In this document: one piece after another, positions 16,687-24,738 of the stretch
How the letters are laid out: each line of letters starts with the position of its first letter
Position numbering within the stretch: position 1 is the first letter of the stretch
Assembly (NCBI RefSeq): GCF_001279695.1
Contig: NZ_LGDD01000295.1
Coordinates: forward strand, 1 to 64,000
Origin: Streptomyces sp. WM6378
GTDB taxonomy: Bacteria > Actinomycetota > Actinomycetes > Streptomycetales > Streptomycetaceae
DNA length: 64,000 nucleotides
Reading direction: 5' to 3'
Notes under the pieces: model-generated
What the model saw: the letters and a program-made list of their open reading frames with translations, nothing else
Told to the model about the DNA's origin: nothing
The model's database searches: none
Translations under genes and position numbers: made by a program

Positions 16687-17439
16687 GTGTCCCGCCGCAG
16701 AATCGGCTTCTGGTACCGCCTGGCGGCGGTCATCGCAAAACCGCCGCTGGTCGTTCTGTTCAAGCGGGACTGGCGGGGAATGGAGAACATTCCGGCCGAC
16801 GGCGGATTCATCACCGCCATCAATCACAACTCGTATCTGGACATGTTCTCGTACGGGCATTTCCAATACAACACGGGCCGGGTGCCCCGATTCCTGGCGA
16901 AGGCCGCGCTTTTCAAGGCCCCCGGCGTCGGGATCCTGCTGCGCGGCACGGGCCAGATTCCCGTCTACCGCGAGTCGACCAACGCGGTGGGCGCCTTCCG
17001 GGCCGCCGTGGACGCCGTGGAGCGCGGTGAATGCGTCGCCTTCTACCCCGAAGGCACCCTCACCCGCGACCCCGGCCAGTGGCCGATGACCGCGAAGACC
17101 GGGGTCGCGCGGGCCGCCCTGATGACGCGGGCGCCGGTCGTCCCGATCGCCCAGTGGGGCGCCAACTTGGCGATGCCGCCCTACGCCAAGGAGAAGAAGG
17201 TCAACTTCTTCCCGCGCAAGACGCTCCAGGTGAAGGCCGGTCCGCCGGTCGACCTCGACCGGTTCTACGACAAGGAGCCGACGCCCGAGGTCCTCAAGGA
17301 GGTGACCGAGGTCATCATGGCCGCGATCACCACGCTGCTTGAGGAGTTGAGGGGCGAGAAGGCCCCCGAGAAGCCGTACGATCTGCGCGAAGTCCGCGCA
17401 CGGCAGCGCCGCGAGGCCGCCGGGGAGGGCACCAAGTGA
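16687..17439 (+). CDS. plsC: 1-acyl-sn-glycerol-3-phosphate acyltransferase
   Basis: A 250-aa PlsC-family acyltransferase that adds the second acyl chain to lysophosphatidate at the membrane. The catalytic NHX4D motif is NHNSYLD at residues 46-52, and the substrate motif FYPEGTL lies near 118-124. It has a hydrophobic N-terminus and a charged C-terminal tail. The GTG start follows GAGGAAGG. It overlaps gpsA by four bases (GTGA), so acyltransfer and glycerol-3-phosphate supply, consecutive needs of phospholipid synthesis, are translationally coupled. Confidence 0.94.
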   Translation: MSRRRIGFWYRLAAVIAKPPLVVLFKRDWRGMENIPADGGFITAINHNSYLDMFSYGHFQYNTGRVPRFLAKAALFKAPGVGILLRGTGQIPVYRESTNAVGAFRAAVDAVERGECVAFYPEGTLTRDPGQWPMTAKTGVARAALMTRAPVVPIAQWGANLAMPPYAKEKKVNFFPRKTLQVKAGPPVDLDRFYDKEPTPEVLKEVTEVIMAAITTLLEELRGEKAPEKPYDLREVRARQRREAAGEGTK

Positions 17440-18449
17440 CACACGGCACCACCAAGGCAGCGGTATTCGGGACCGGTTCGTGGGGCACGGCGTTCGCCAT
17501 GGTCCTCGCCGACGCGGGCTGCGAAGTCACCCTCTGGGCCCGCCGCCCCGAACTCGCCGAAGCGGTCAACTCCACGCGTACGAACCCGGACTACCTGCCG
17601 GGCATCGAACTCCCCGCGTCCGTACGGGCCACCACCGACCCCGTACGAGCCGCGGCCGGCGCCGACTTCACCGTCCTCGCCGTCCCGTCGCAGACGCTCC
17701 GCGACAACCTCGCCGCCTGGGCGCCGCTGCTGGCCCCCGACACCGTGCTCGTCTCCCTGATGAAGGGCGTCGAACTCGGCACCGCCAAGCGGATGAGCGA
17801 GGTCATCTCCGAGGTCGCCAAGGTCTCCGAGGACCGCGTCGCCGTGGTCACCGGGCCCAACCTGGCCAAGGAGATCGCCAAGCGGATGCCTGCCGCGGCC
17901 GTCGTCGCCTGCCGCGACGAGGCCGTCGCGCAGCGCCTGCAGGCCGCCTGCCACACCCCCTACTTCCGCCCGTACACCAACACCGACGTGGTGGGCTGCG
18001 AACTCGGCGGCGCCGTCAAGAACGTCATCGGGCTCGCCGTCGGCATCGCCGACGGCATGGGGCTCGGCGACAACGCCAAGGGCTCGCTCATCACCCGCGG
18101 CCTCGCCGAGACGACCCGGCTCGGCCTCGCGATGGGCGCCGACCCGCTGACGTTCTCCGGCCTCGCGGGCCTCGGCGACCTCGTCGCCACCTGCTCCTCG
18201 CCGCTCTCGCGCAACCACACCTTCGGCACCAACCTCGGCAAGGGCATGACCCTGCAGGAGACCATCGCGGTCACCAAGCAGACCGCGGAGGGCGTCAAGT
18301 CCTGTGAATCCGTGCTGGATCTGGCCCGCCGGCACGGCGTCGACATGCCCATCACGGAGACCGTCGTCGGCATCGTCCACGAGGGCAAGCCGCCGGTCGT
18401 CGCCCTCAAGGAGCTGATGTCCCGCAGCGCCAAGGCCGAGCGGCGCTGA
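17436..18449 (+). CDS. gpsA: Glycerol-3-phosphate dehydrogenase [NAD(P)+]
   Basis: A 337-aa cytoplasmic enzyme reducing dihydroxyacetone phosphate to sn-glycerol-3-phosphate for phospholipids. The Rossmann motif GTGSWG lies at residues 12-17. The catalytic Lys is in GGAVKNVIGLAVGIADG near 192, and the substrate-binding GLGDLVATC block near 245. Normal length. The start overlaps plsC. ddl follows after 59 bases. Confidence 0.97.
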   Translation: MTHGTTKAAVFGTGSWGTAFAMVLADAGCEVTLWARRPELAEAVNSTRTNPDYLPGIELPASVRATTDPVRAAAGADFTVLAVPSQTLRDNLAAWAPLLAPDTVLVSLMKGVELGTAKRMSEVISEVAKVSEDRVAVVTGPNLAKEIAKRMPAAAVVACRDEAVAQRLQAACHTPYFRPYTNTDVVGCELGGAVKNVIGLAVGIADGMGLGDNAKGSLITRGLAETTRLGLAMGADPLTFSGLAGLGDLVATCSSPLSRNHTFGTNLGKGMTLQETIAVTKQTAEGVKSCESVLDLARRHGVDMPITETVVGIVHEGKPPVVALKELMSRSAKAERR

Positions 18450-18508
18450 CACCGCCGGGCCCGGGCGGCCATGGATGCGGCGCCTCGAACGGGTACCCTC
18501 AACGCGAT

Positions 18509-19666
18509 ATGAGCAGCGAGAACCTCCCCCAGAGCCCTGAGAAGCAGCTCCGCAAGCCGCGGGTGGCCGTAGTGTTCGGCGGCCGCAGTTCGGAACACGG
18601 CATCTCGGTCGTGACCGCCGGCGCGGTGCTGCGCGCCATCGACCGTACGAAGTACGACGTGCTGCCCATCGGCATCACGACGGACGGCCGCTGGGCGCTC
18701 ACCGCCGACGAACCGGAGCGCATGGCGATCAGCGACCGGCGCACCCCGAGCGTCGACGAGCTCGCCGAGTCCCCCGACGGCGGCGTGGTCCTGCCCGTGG
18801 ACCCGGGCAGCCGCGAAGTCGTCTACAGCGAGCCCGGAATGGTGCCCAAGGTCCTCGGCGAGGTCGACGTCGTCTTCCCGATGCTGCACGGCCCGTACGG
18901 CGAGGACGGCACCCTCCAGGGCCTCCTGGAGCTCTCCGGCATCCCCTACGTCGGCGCGGGCGTCCTCGCCTCGGCCGTCGGCCAGGACAAGGAGTACATG
19001 AAGCGCGTCTTCACCTCCTTCGGGCTGCCCGTCGGGCCCTACCTCGTGGTGCGCCCGCGCGAGTGGGAGCAGGACGAGAAGGCGGCCCGCCAGCGCATCG
19101 CGGACTTCGCCGGTGAGCACGGCTGGCCGCTGTTCATCAAGCCGGCCCGGGCCGGCTCCTCGTTCGGCATCACCAAGGTCGACTCCTTCGAGGGCCTGGA
19201 CGAGGCCATCGCCGAGGCCCGCCGCCACGACCCCAAGTTCCTCGTCGAGTCGCTGCTGCGCGGCCGCGAGATCGAATGCGGGGTGCTCGAATTCGAGGAC
19301 GGGCCGCGGGCGAGCGTGCCCGCCGAGATCCCGCCGGTGACGGCCCACGAGTTCTACGACTTCGAGGCCAAGTACATCGACTCGGCGGCCGGCATCGTGC
19401 CCGCGCCGATCGGCGAGGAGGCCACCGCCGAGGTGCGGCGCCTGGCCGTCGAGGCCTTCGAGGCCGCCTCCTGCGAGGGCCTGGTCCGCGCGGACTTCTT
19501 CCTTCAGGACAACGGCGAGTTCGTGATCAACGAGATCAACACGATGCCGGGCTTCACGCCGATCTCGATGTACCCGCGGATGTGGCAGGAGAGCGGCGTC
19601 GAGTACGCGGACCTGGTGGACAAACTGATCCAGGCGGCGCTTCGCCGGTCCACGGGCCTGCGCTAG
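18509..19666 (+). CDS. ddl: D-alanine--D-alanine ligase
   Basis: A 385-aa ATP-grasp ligase that makes the D-Ala-D-Ala dipeptide of peptidoglycan. The start region has VAVVFGGRSSEHGISVVTAG, with the catalytic Glu. HGPYGEDGTLQGLLEL, IKPARAGSSFGITKV and the end motif VINEINTMPGFTPISMYPRM are all present. The last block holds the metal-binding Asn/Glu. The sequence is of the ordinary vancomycin-sensitive type by family look; a D-Ala-D-Lac variant cannot be excluded by eye. Its stop codon overlaps the stop of the convergent DUF3515 gene. Confidence 0.97.
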   Translation: MSSENLPQSPEKQLRKPRVAVVFGGRSSEHGISVVTAGAVLRAIDRTKYDVLPIGITTDGRWALTADEPERMAISDRRTPSVDELAESPDGGVVLPVDPGSREVVYSEPGMVPKVLGEVDVVFPMLHGPYGEDGTLQGLLELSGIPYVGAGVLASAVGQDKEYMKRVFTSFGLPVGPYLVVRPREWEQDEKAARQRIADFAGEHGWPLFIKPARAGSSFGITKVDSFEGLDEAIAEARRHDPKFLVESLLRGREIECGVLEFEDGPRASVPAEIPPVTAHEFYDFEAKYIDSAAGIVPAPIGEEATAEVRRLAVEAFEAASCEGLVRADFFLQDNGEFVINEINTMPGFTPISMYPRMWQESGVEYADLVDKLIQAALRRSTGLR

Positions 19667-20139
19667 AGCGAGTTCTTGGTGGCCTTGAGGACGGGGGCGC
19701 CGAACGCCTGGAGCACGGACGCGTCGTGCGCGTACCGGGTCCCCGTCAGGAGCTCGATGTAGGGGTCCCGGTAGGCGCTGACGAACCGGGGGCCCTCGGA
19801 GCGCGGGAACACGACCCACCAGACCCCGTTCACCTGAACTCCGTTGGACTTGGGGTCGTTCATCTCGTCGCCCCGCGCGATCCCGCAGCGCAGTACGATC
19901 TCCGCGTCCCCGTCCCCCCACCGGGCCGTCAGCGGCGAGTCCGGGGTGGGGTCGTGCCGCTTCTGCCCGGCCACGGTGTCGGGCAGGAGTTTGTCCAGGG
20001 CCGCGCACGCGGCCGCCTCCTTCGCAGGTGGCGAGGGAACCGCCACCTTCGCGGTGGCGTCGGACGAAGAACAGCCCGCGGCCGCCAGGACGGCGACCGC
20101 GGACAGGACGAGAAGCGGCCGGCGGCGAGAGAGAGTCAC
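19663..20139 (-). CDS. DUF3515 lipoprotein
   Basis: A 158-aa predicted lipoprotein. After an Arg-rich start comes a hydrophobic stretch and the lipobox LAAAGC, with Cys23 as the lipidation site. The mature part holds ACAALDKLLPDTVAG and RWGDGDAEIVLRCG, typical of DUF3515. It would sit on the outer face of the membrane. Its function is unknown, but it is conserved next to ddl in actinobacteria, suggesting an envelope role. Convergent with ddl, with the two stop codons overlapping by three bases. Start is a GTG. Confidence 0.88.
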   Translation of the reverse strand: MTLSRRRPLLVLSAVAVLAAAGCSSSDATAKVAVPSPPAKEAAACAALDKLLPDTVAGQKRHDPTPDSPLTARWGDGDAEIVLRCGIARGDEMNDPKSNGVQVNGVWWVVFPRSEGPRFVSAYRDPYIELLTGTRYAHDASVLQAFGAPVLKATKNSL

Positions 20140-20159
20140 CGGCCCAGGGTATGCGGGGG

Positions 20160-20393
20160 CTACAGATGGACGACCGGGCAGGTCAGCGTTCTTGTGATGC
20201 CGTCCACCTGCTGGACCTTGGCGACCACCATGCGACCGAGTTCGTCGACCGTCTCGGCCTGGGCACGGACGATCACGTCGTAGGGTCCGGTCACGTCTTC
20301 GGCCTGGATCACGCCGGCGAGCTTTCCGATGGCCTCGGCGACTGTCGACGCCTTGCCCACCTCGGTCTGAATGAGGATGTACGCCTGTACCAC
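20160..20393 (-). CDS. Stand-alone Lrp/AsnC ligand-binding (RAM) domain protein
   Basis: A 77-aa protein consisting only of the RAM domain of Lrp/AsnC regulators: MVQAYILIQTEVGK, VAEAIGKLAGVIQAEDVTGPYDVIV, and a final TRTLTCPVVHL. The DNA-binding helix-turn-helix is absent. Such stand-alone domains oligomerise and bind amino acids, and may modulate full-length Lrp proteins. The GTG start follows GGAGGTTCC. It is divergent from thiL. Confidence 0.88.
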   Translation of the reverse strand: MVQAYILIQTEVGKASTVAEAIGKLAGVIQAEDVTGPYDVIVRAQAETVDELGRMVVAKVQQVDGITRTLTCPVVHL

Positions 20394-20617
20394 GGAACCT
20401 CCAGGGCGGCCACGAGGATCATGTGGGGGAGAGAAAGAGACGCCACGGTACCGCGTCGCCACGCGCGACGGGGAGACCCGCGCGACCGGCCGCTCGCGCC
20501 GAGGGGCGAGAGCGGCCATGAAGTTGACGTATGTGTTGACGGTACCCACGCCCGTGACCGCTCGCGACCGCAGGCGCACGGAGGCAGATGGGGTACGGAG
20601 ATGAGAGGTGGGACACG

Positions 20618-21583
20618 GTGAAAGGCACTGTGGGCGAGTTGGGGGAGTTCGGGCTCATCAGGGAGCTGACCTCCCGGCTCACCTCCACCCCCGCGGTCCG
20701 GCTGGGCCCGGGCGACGACGCGGCGGTCGTGACCGCACCCGACCGCAGGGTGGTCGCCAGCACGGACATCCTCCTTGAGGGACGGCACTTCCGGCGCGAC
20801 TGGTCGACGGCGTACGACGTGGGCCGCAAGGCCGCCGCGCAGAACTTGGCCGACATCGCCGCCATGGGCGCGGTGCCGACGGCGGTCCTGCTCGGCCTCG
20901 TCGTGCCGGCCGAACTGCCGGTCACCTGGCCCACCGAGCTGATGGACGGCATCCGCGACGAGTGCCAGGTCGCGGGCGCGGCCGTGGTCGGCGGCGACGT
21001 CGTACGCGGGGACACCATCACCGTCGCGATCACCGCGCTCGGCGATCTGCGCAACCACGAGCCGGTGACCCGGGCCGGCGCGCAGCCCGGCGACGTCGTC
21101 GCCGTGACGGGCTGGCTCGGCTGGTCGGCGGCGGGCTACGCGGTGCTCTCGCGCGGCTTCCGCTCGCCGCGTGCCTTCGTCGAGGCGCACCGCCGCCCCG
21201 AGCCCCCGTACCACGCGGGCCCCGCCGCGGCCGGCCTCGGCGCCACCGCCATGACCGACGTCAGCGACGGCCTGGTCGCCGACCTCGGCCACATCGCCGA
21301 GGCCAGCAAGGTCCGCATCGACCTGCGCTCGGGCCTCATCGACATCCCGACGCAGATGAGCGACATCGGCCAGGCCGTCGGCGTCGACCCGCTCCAGTGG
21401 GTGCTCACCGGCGGCGAGGACCACGCGATCGTGGCGACGTTCCCGCCGGACGTGAAGCTGCCCGCCCGCTGGAAGGTCATCGGCGAGGTCCTCAACCCGT
21501 CCGCGCTGCCCACCGTCACCGTGGACGGCGCGCCCTGGACCAGCAAGGGCGGCTGGGACCACTTCGGGGACGATCCCGCGTGA
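20618..21583 (+). CDS. thiL: Thiamine-monophosphate kinase
   Basis: A 321-aa ATP-dependent kinase of the AIR synthase-like fold that makes thiamine pyrophosphate from TMP. The N-terminal PGDDAAVV block binds Mg-[37 protein letters not shown] and the [15 protein letters not shown] segment complete the family pattern. I chose the GTG (protein [14 protein letters not shown]) with GAGAGG upstream; an ATG ten codons earlier is an alternative. It overlaps thiD by four bases, so the last two steps of thiamine activation are co-translated. Confidence 0.94.
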   Translation: MKGTVGELGEFGLIRELTSRLTSTPAVRLGPGDDAAVVTAPDRRVVASTDILLEGRHFRRDWSTAYDVGRKAAAQNLADIAAMGAVPTAVLLGLVVPAELPVTWPTELMDGIRDECQVAGAAVVGGDVVRGDTITVAITALGDLRNHEPVTRAGAQPGDVVAVTGWLGWSAAGYAVLSRGFRSPRAFVEAHRRPEPPYHAGPAAAGLGATAMTDVSDGLVADLGHIAEASKVRIDLRSGLIDIPTQMSDIGQAVGVDPLQWVLTGGEDHAIVATFPPDVKLPARWKVIGEVLNPSALPTVTVDGAPWTSKGGWDHFGDDPA

Positions 21584-22362
21584 TCCCCAACGTGCTGACC
21601 GTCGCCGGATCGGACTCCGGCGGCGGCGCGGGCATCCAGGCCGACCTCAAGACGATGCTGGCGCTCGGCGTGCACGGCATGAGCGTGATCACCGCGGTCA
21701 CCGCGCAGAACTCGCTGGGCGTGCACGGGGCCTGGGAACTGCCGGTGGAGGCGGTGCGGGCCCAGTACCGGGCCGTCGTCGACGACATCGGCGTCCAGGC
21801 CGTGAAGACCGGCATGCTGTCCTCGGCGCCCCTGGTGGAGGCGGTCGCCGAGCTCCTCGCCACCACCGACGCCCCGGTCGTCGTCGACCCGGTGGGCGTC
21901 TCCAAGCACGGCGACCCGCTGCTCGCAGCCGAGGCCCTCGACTCGGTACGCACCCGGCTGCTGCCGACCGCGACCGTCGCCACGCCCAACCTGGACGAGG
22001 TGGCCCAGCTCACCGGCGTCCACGTCGAGGACGAGGACGGGATGCGCCGGGCGGCCGGCGCGATCTTGGAGTTCGGGCCCCGGTGGGCGCTCATCAAGGG
22101 CGGGCACTACCCCGGCGACGCGATGGACCTGCTCACCGACGGCGCCGAGGAGCACTGGCTGCGGGCCCCGCGCCTGGACAACCGGCACACCCACGGCACG
22201 GGCTGCACGCTCGCCTCCGCCATCGCCTCGGGCCTCGCCAAAGGGCTGACCGTGCCCGAGGCGGTGCGGGCGGCCAAGGAGTACGTGACGGGCGCCATCG
22301 CCGCGGGATTCGCGCTGGGCGCGGGCATCGGCCCGGTCGACCACGGCTGGCGCTTCAGATAG
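21580..22362 (+). CDS. thiD: Hydroxymethylpyrimidine/phosphomethylpyrimidine kinase
   Basis: A 260-aa ribokinase-fold kinase that phosphorylates HMP and HMP-P for the pyrimidine half of thiamine. The start [19 protein letters not shown] is diagnostic. [28 protein letters not shown] and the anion-hole end motif [17 protein letters not shown] are all present. The GTG start overlaps thiL. It is followed by a bidirectional terminator facing rpmB. Confidence 0.97.
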   Translation: MIPNVLTVAGSDSGGGAGIQADLKTMLALGVHGMSVITAVTAQNSLGVHGAWELPVEAVRAQYRAVVDDIGVQAVKTGMLSSAPLVEAVAELLATTDAPVVVDPVGVSKHGDPLLAAEALDSVRTRLLPTATVATPNLDEVAQLTGVHVEDEDGMRRAAGAILEFGPRWALIKGGHYPGDAMDLLTDGAEEHWLRAPRLDNRHTHGTGCTLASAIASGLAKGLTVPEAVRAAKEYVTGAIAAGFALGAGIGPVDHGWRFR

Positions 22363-22410
22363 CCCACGGCTTGCGAGTACGACTCGCGGCTACGTCTCGC
22401 GAGTACGGCA

Positions 22411-22442
22411 AAAAGCCGGTCCACCGAGGTGGACCGGCTTTT
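22411..22442. terminator. Bidirectional terminator between thiD and rpmB
   Basis: AAAA + ten-bp stem (GCCGGTCCAC) + short loop + TTTT. It is symmetric, so it can serve both convergent genes. Confidence 0.9.
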
Positions 22443-22482
22443 CAAGGCAACCGCAGGGGCTGCGCTACGACAGACGTCGCAA

Positions 22483-22668
22483 TTAGCGCGAGACCTTGCC
22501 GGCCTTGATGCACGAGGTGCAGACGTTGAGCCGCTTCGGCGTCCGACCGACCACGGCACGCACACGCTGGATGTTCGGGTTCCAGCGACGAGACGTACGG
22601 CGGTGCGAGTGCGAAATGTTGTTGCCGAAGCCCGGCCCCTTGCCGCAGACGTCGCAGTTGGCAGCCAC
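22483..22668 (-). CDS. rpmB: 50S ribosomal protein L28 (zinc-binding form)
   Basis: A 61-aa L28 protein with two CxxC pairs (CDVC near the start, CTSC near the end), which makes it the zinc-binding C+ paralogue. The [19 protein letters not shown] core is typical. The GTG start has GGAGTGACCC upstream. A 13-base palindrome lies 22-35 bases before the start. Streptomyces often carry a second, cysteine-free L28 elsewhere for zinc starvation; none is in this window. Confidence 0.97.
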   Translation of the reverse strand: MAANCDVCGKGPGFGNNISHSHRRTSRRWNPNIQRVRAVVGRTPKRLNVCTSCIKAGKVSR

Positions 22669-22690
22669 GGGTCACTCCAAAGACTTCAGA

Positions 22691-22703
22691 TGCATTAAAT
22701 GCA
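22691..22703. promoter_or_regulatory. Palindrome TGCATTAAATGCA upstream of rpmB
   Basis: A perfect 13-base palindrome in the short leader or promoter of rpmB, in an AT-rich island. Possible operator or -10 region; no known regulator is assigned. Confidence 0.35.
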
Positions 22704-22951
22704 CTTACAGTGAAATCCGGCGCACCGGAATCAGAGATCTGAAGTGGCTTGCCGGGGGAATTGGCCCGACTCTCGCCGGGCAACCGAAGCAGCATACAAC
22801 GGCTGCTCCCGAGATACGAAACTACCACGGCCCCGGCCGCCCCCGCCCCGGACCCGGGCCCGCACCGGGTCTACCCTGCGCTCAGAGCCTGTGTCTGCGC
22901 CCCGCCAGGGCCCGCGGCCATCCGCTTCCCGCCCGCAAGGAGGACCACCAG

Positions 22952-24559
22952 GTGCCGCAGACCCTCGATGCCGTCGCGGTACGCGGCTGGTGCGCGCTGG
23001 CGCTGGACGCGCTGGGCCGGGACCGCGAGGCGATCGACGCCATCAACGTGTATCCCGTCGCGGACGGGGACACCGGCACCAACCTCTACCTGACGATGGA
23101 GTCCGCGGCCCAGGCCGTCGAGGCCGTCTTCGCCGCCTACCCCGAGCCGCCCGTGTACGACGGCGTCCCGCCCGTCGCCGATGTCGTACGGGCCATGGCG
23201 CACGGCGCGCTGATCGGCGCCCGCGGGAACTCCGGCACGATCCTCGCCCAGCTCCTGCGGGGCATGGCGGAGGTCGTCGCGGACGGCGGGGGCGACCTCG
23301 CCGCGGCGCTGCGCAGGGCGTCCTCCGCCGCCTACCTCGCGGTCGCGCACCCCGTCGAGGGCACCGTCCTTTCGGTGGCCACCGCCGCCGCCGAGTCCGC
23401 CGAGAACGCGAGCGGCACCCCGGCCGCGGTGGCCCAGGCCGCCTACGCGGGCGCCCGGGACGCCCTGGACCGGACGCCCTCCCAGCTCGCCGCCCTCGGG
23501 CGCGCGGGCGTCGTCGACGCGGGCGGCCGGGGCCTGGTGACGGTGCTCGGCGCCCTGGTCCAGGCCCTGTCCGGCGAGGCCCCCGTCGTACGCCACGAGG
23601 CGCGGGTGCCCGTGCCCGTGGAGGACTGCCCGGCCGAGGCCGCCGGGGCGGGGCCCGCCTTCGAGGTGATCTACCTCCTGGAGGCCGACGACGCGGCCGT
23701 GGACCGGCTGCGGGGCAGGCTCGACGGGCTCGGCGACTCCCTGGTGGTCGTCGGCGGCGACGGGCTCTGGAACGTCCACGTGCACGTCGACGACGCGGGC
23801 GCCGCCGTCGAGGCCGGCGTCGAGGCGGGCCGGCCCTACCGGATCCGGATCACGCACTTCGAGCAGCCCGCGGTCGTCCAGCCGCCCCGGGAGCAGGTCC
23901 AGCGGGCCGTGGTCGCCGTCGTGCCCGGCGAGGGCCTGGCCGGGCTCTGCGCCGAGGCGGGGGCGACGACCGTCCTTGCCCGGCCCGGCGAGGCCCCGGC
24001 CAGCGGGGAGCTCGTCGAGGCGATCCGGCGTGCGCACGCCCGCGAGGTCGTGCTGCTGCCGAACGACGCCGAGCTGCGCCACACCGCCGCGGCCGCCGTC
24101 GAACAGGCGCGGGCCGAAGGCATCCGGGTCGCGCTCATCCCGACCCGGGCCGCCGTCCAGGGCATCGCGGCGCTCGCCGTGCACGCACCCGAGCGGCGCT
24201 TCGACGAGGACGTCGTCGCGATGACCGCCGCGGCCGGCGCCACCCGGCACGCCGAACTCGCCGTCGCCGAACGGCAGTCGTGGACGATGGCCGGGGTCTG
24301 CCAGGCCGGGGACGTCCTCGGCCTCATCGACGGCGACGTGGTGGTCATCGGCCACGACCTGGCCGACACCGCCCGCACCGTCCTGGACCGGATGCTGGCC
24401 GCGGGCGGCGAGCTGGTCACCCTGGTCCTGGCCGCCGACGCGCCGCCGGAGCTGGCGGCCCTGCTCGAATCCCACGTCGGCAAGGCCCACTTGGCGGTCG
24501 ACACCGTGGTGTACGAAGGCGGCCGCCAAGGGGTGCCGCTCCTGATCGGCGTGGAGTAG
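22952..24559 (+). CDS. DAK2-domain protein (YloV/FakA-like)
   Basis: A 535-aa cytoplasmic protein. The N-terminal DAK2 domain contains NVYPVADGDTGTNLYLTM, with the metal-binding aspartates, and GARGNSGTILAQLL. The C-terminal region is the DegV-like fatty-acid-kinase partner domain. In Firmicutes such proteins (FakA) phosphorylate fatty acids presented by FakB; in actinobacteria the substrate is less clear. No FakB/DegV gene is adjacent. The GTG start follows AAGGAGG at eight bases. It precedes recG, the conserved order rpmB-DAK2-recG seen in many Gram-positives. Confidence 0.9.
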   Translation: MPQTLDAVAVRGWCALALDALGRDREAIDAINVYPVADGDTGTNLYLTMESAAQAVEAVFAAYPEPPVYDGVPPVADVVRAMAHGALIGARGNSGTILAQLLRGMAEVVADGGGDLAAALRRASSAAYLAVAHPVEGTVLSVATAAAESAENASGTPAAVAQAAYAGARDALDRTPSQLAALGRAGVVDAGGRGLVTVLGALVQALSGEAPVVRHEARVPVPVEDCPAEAAGAGPAFEVIYLLEADDAAVDRLRGRLDGLGDSLVVVGGDGLWNVHVHVDDAGAAVEAGVEAGRPYRIRITHFEQPAVVQPPREQVQRAVVAVVPGEGLAGLCAEAGATTVLARPGEAPASGELVEAIRRAHAREVVLLPNDAELRHTAAAAVEQARAEGIRVALIPTRAAVQGIAALAVHAPERRFDEDVVAMTAAAGATRHAELAVAERQSWTMAGVCQAGDVLGLIDGDVVVIGHDLADTARTVLDRMLAAGGELVTLVLAADAPPELAALLESHVGKAHLAVDTVVYEGGRQGVPLLIGVE

Positions 24560-24738
24560 CAACTCCCTTGGCGCGCTTGGCTGTTGGGGTCGTACGGACG
24601 CTTCCGCTCGGCCTCGGCCCCGCGGCCGTGCCGGCTTTCGCAGGGGTGGGGCGGGGTGTCGCCCGAAGGGGCCCGCGGCGCGGGTCCGACCAGCGGTTGT
24701 CCACAGGCTTTCGCGGGCTGTCAGTCCGGTGGTGTGCA

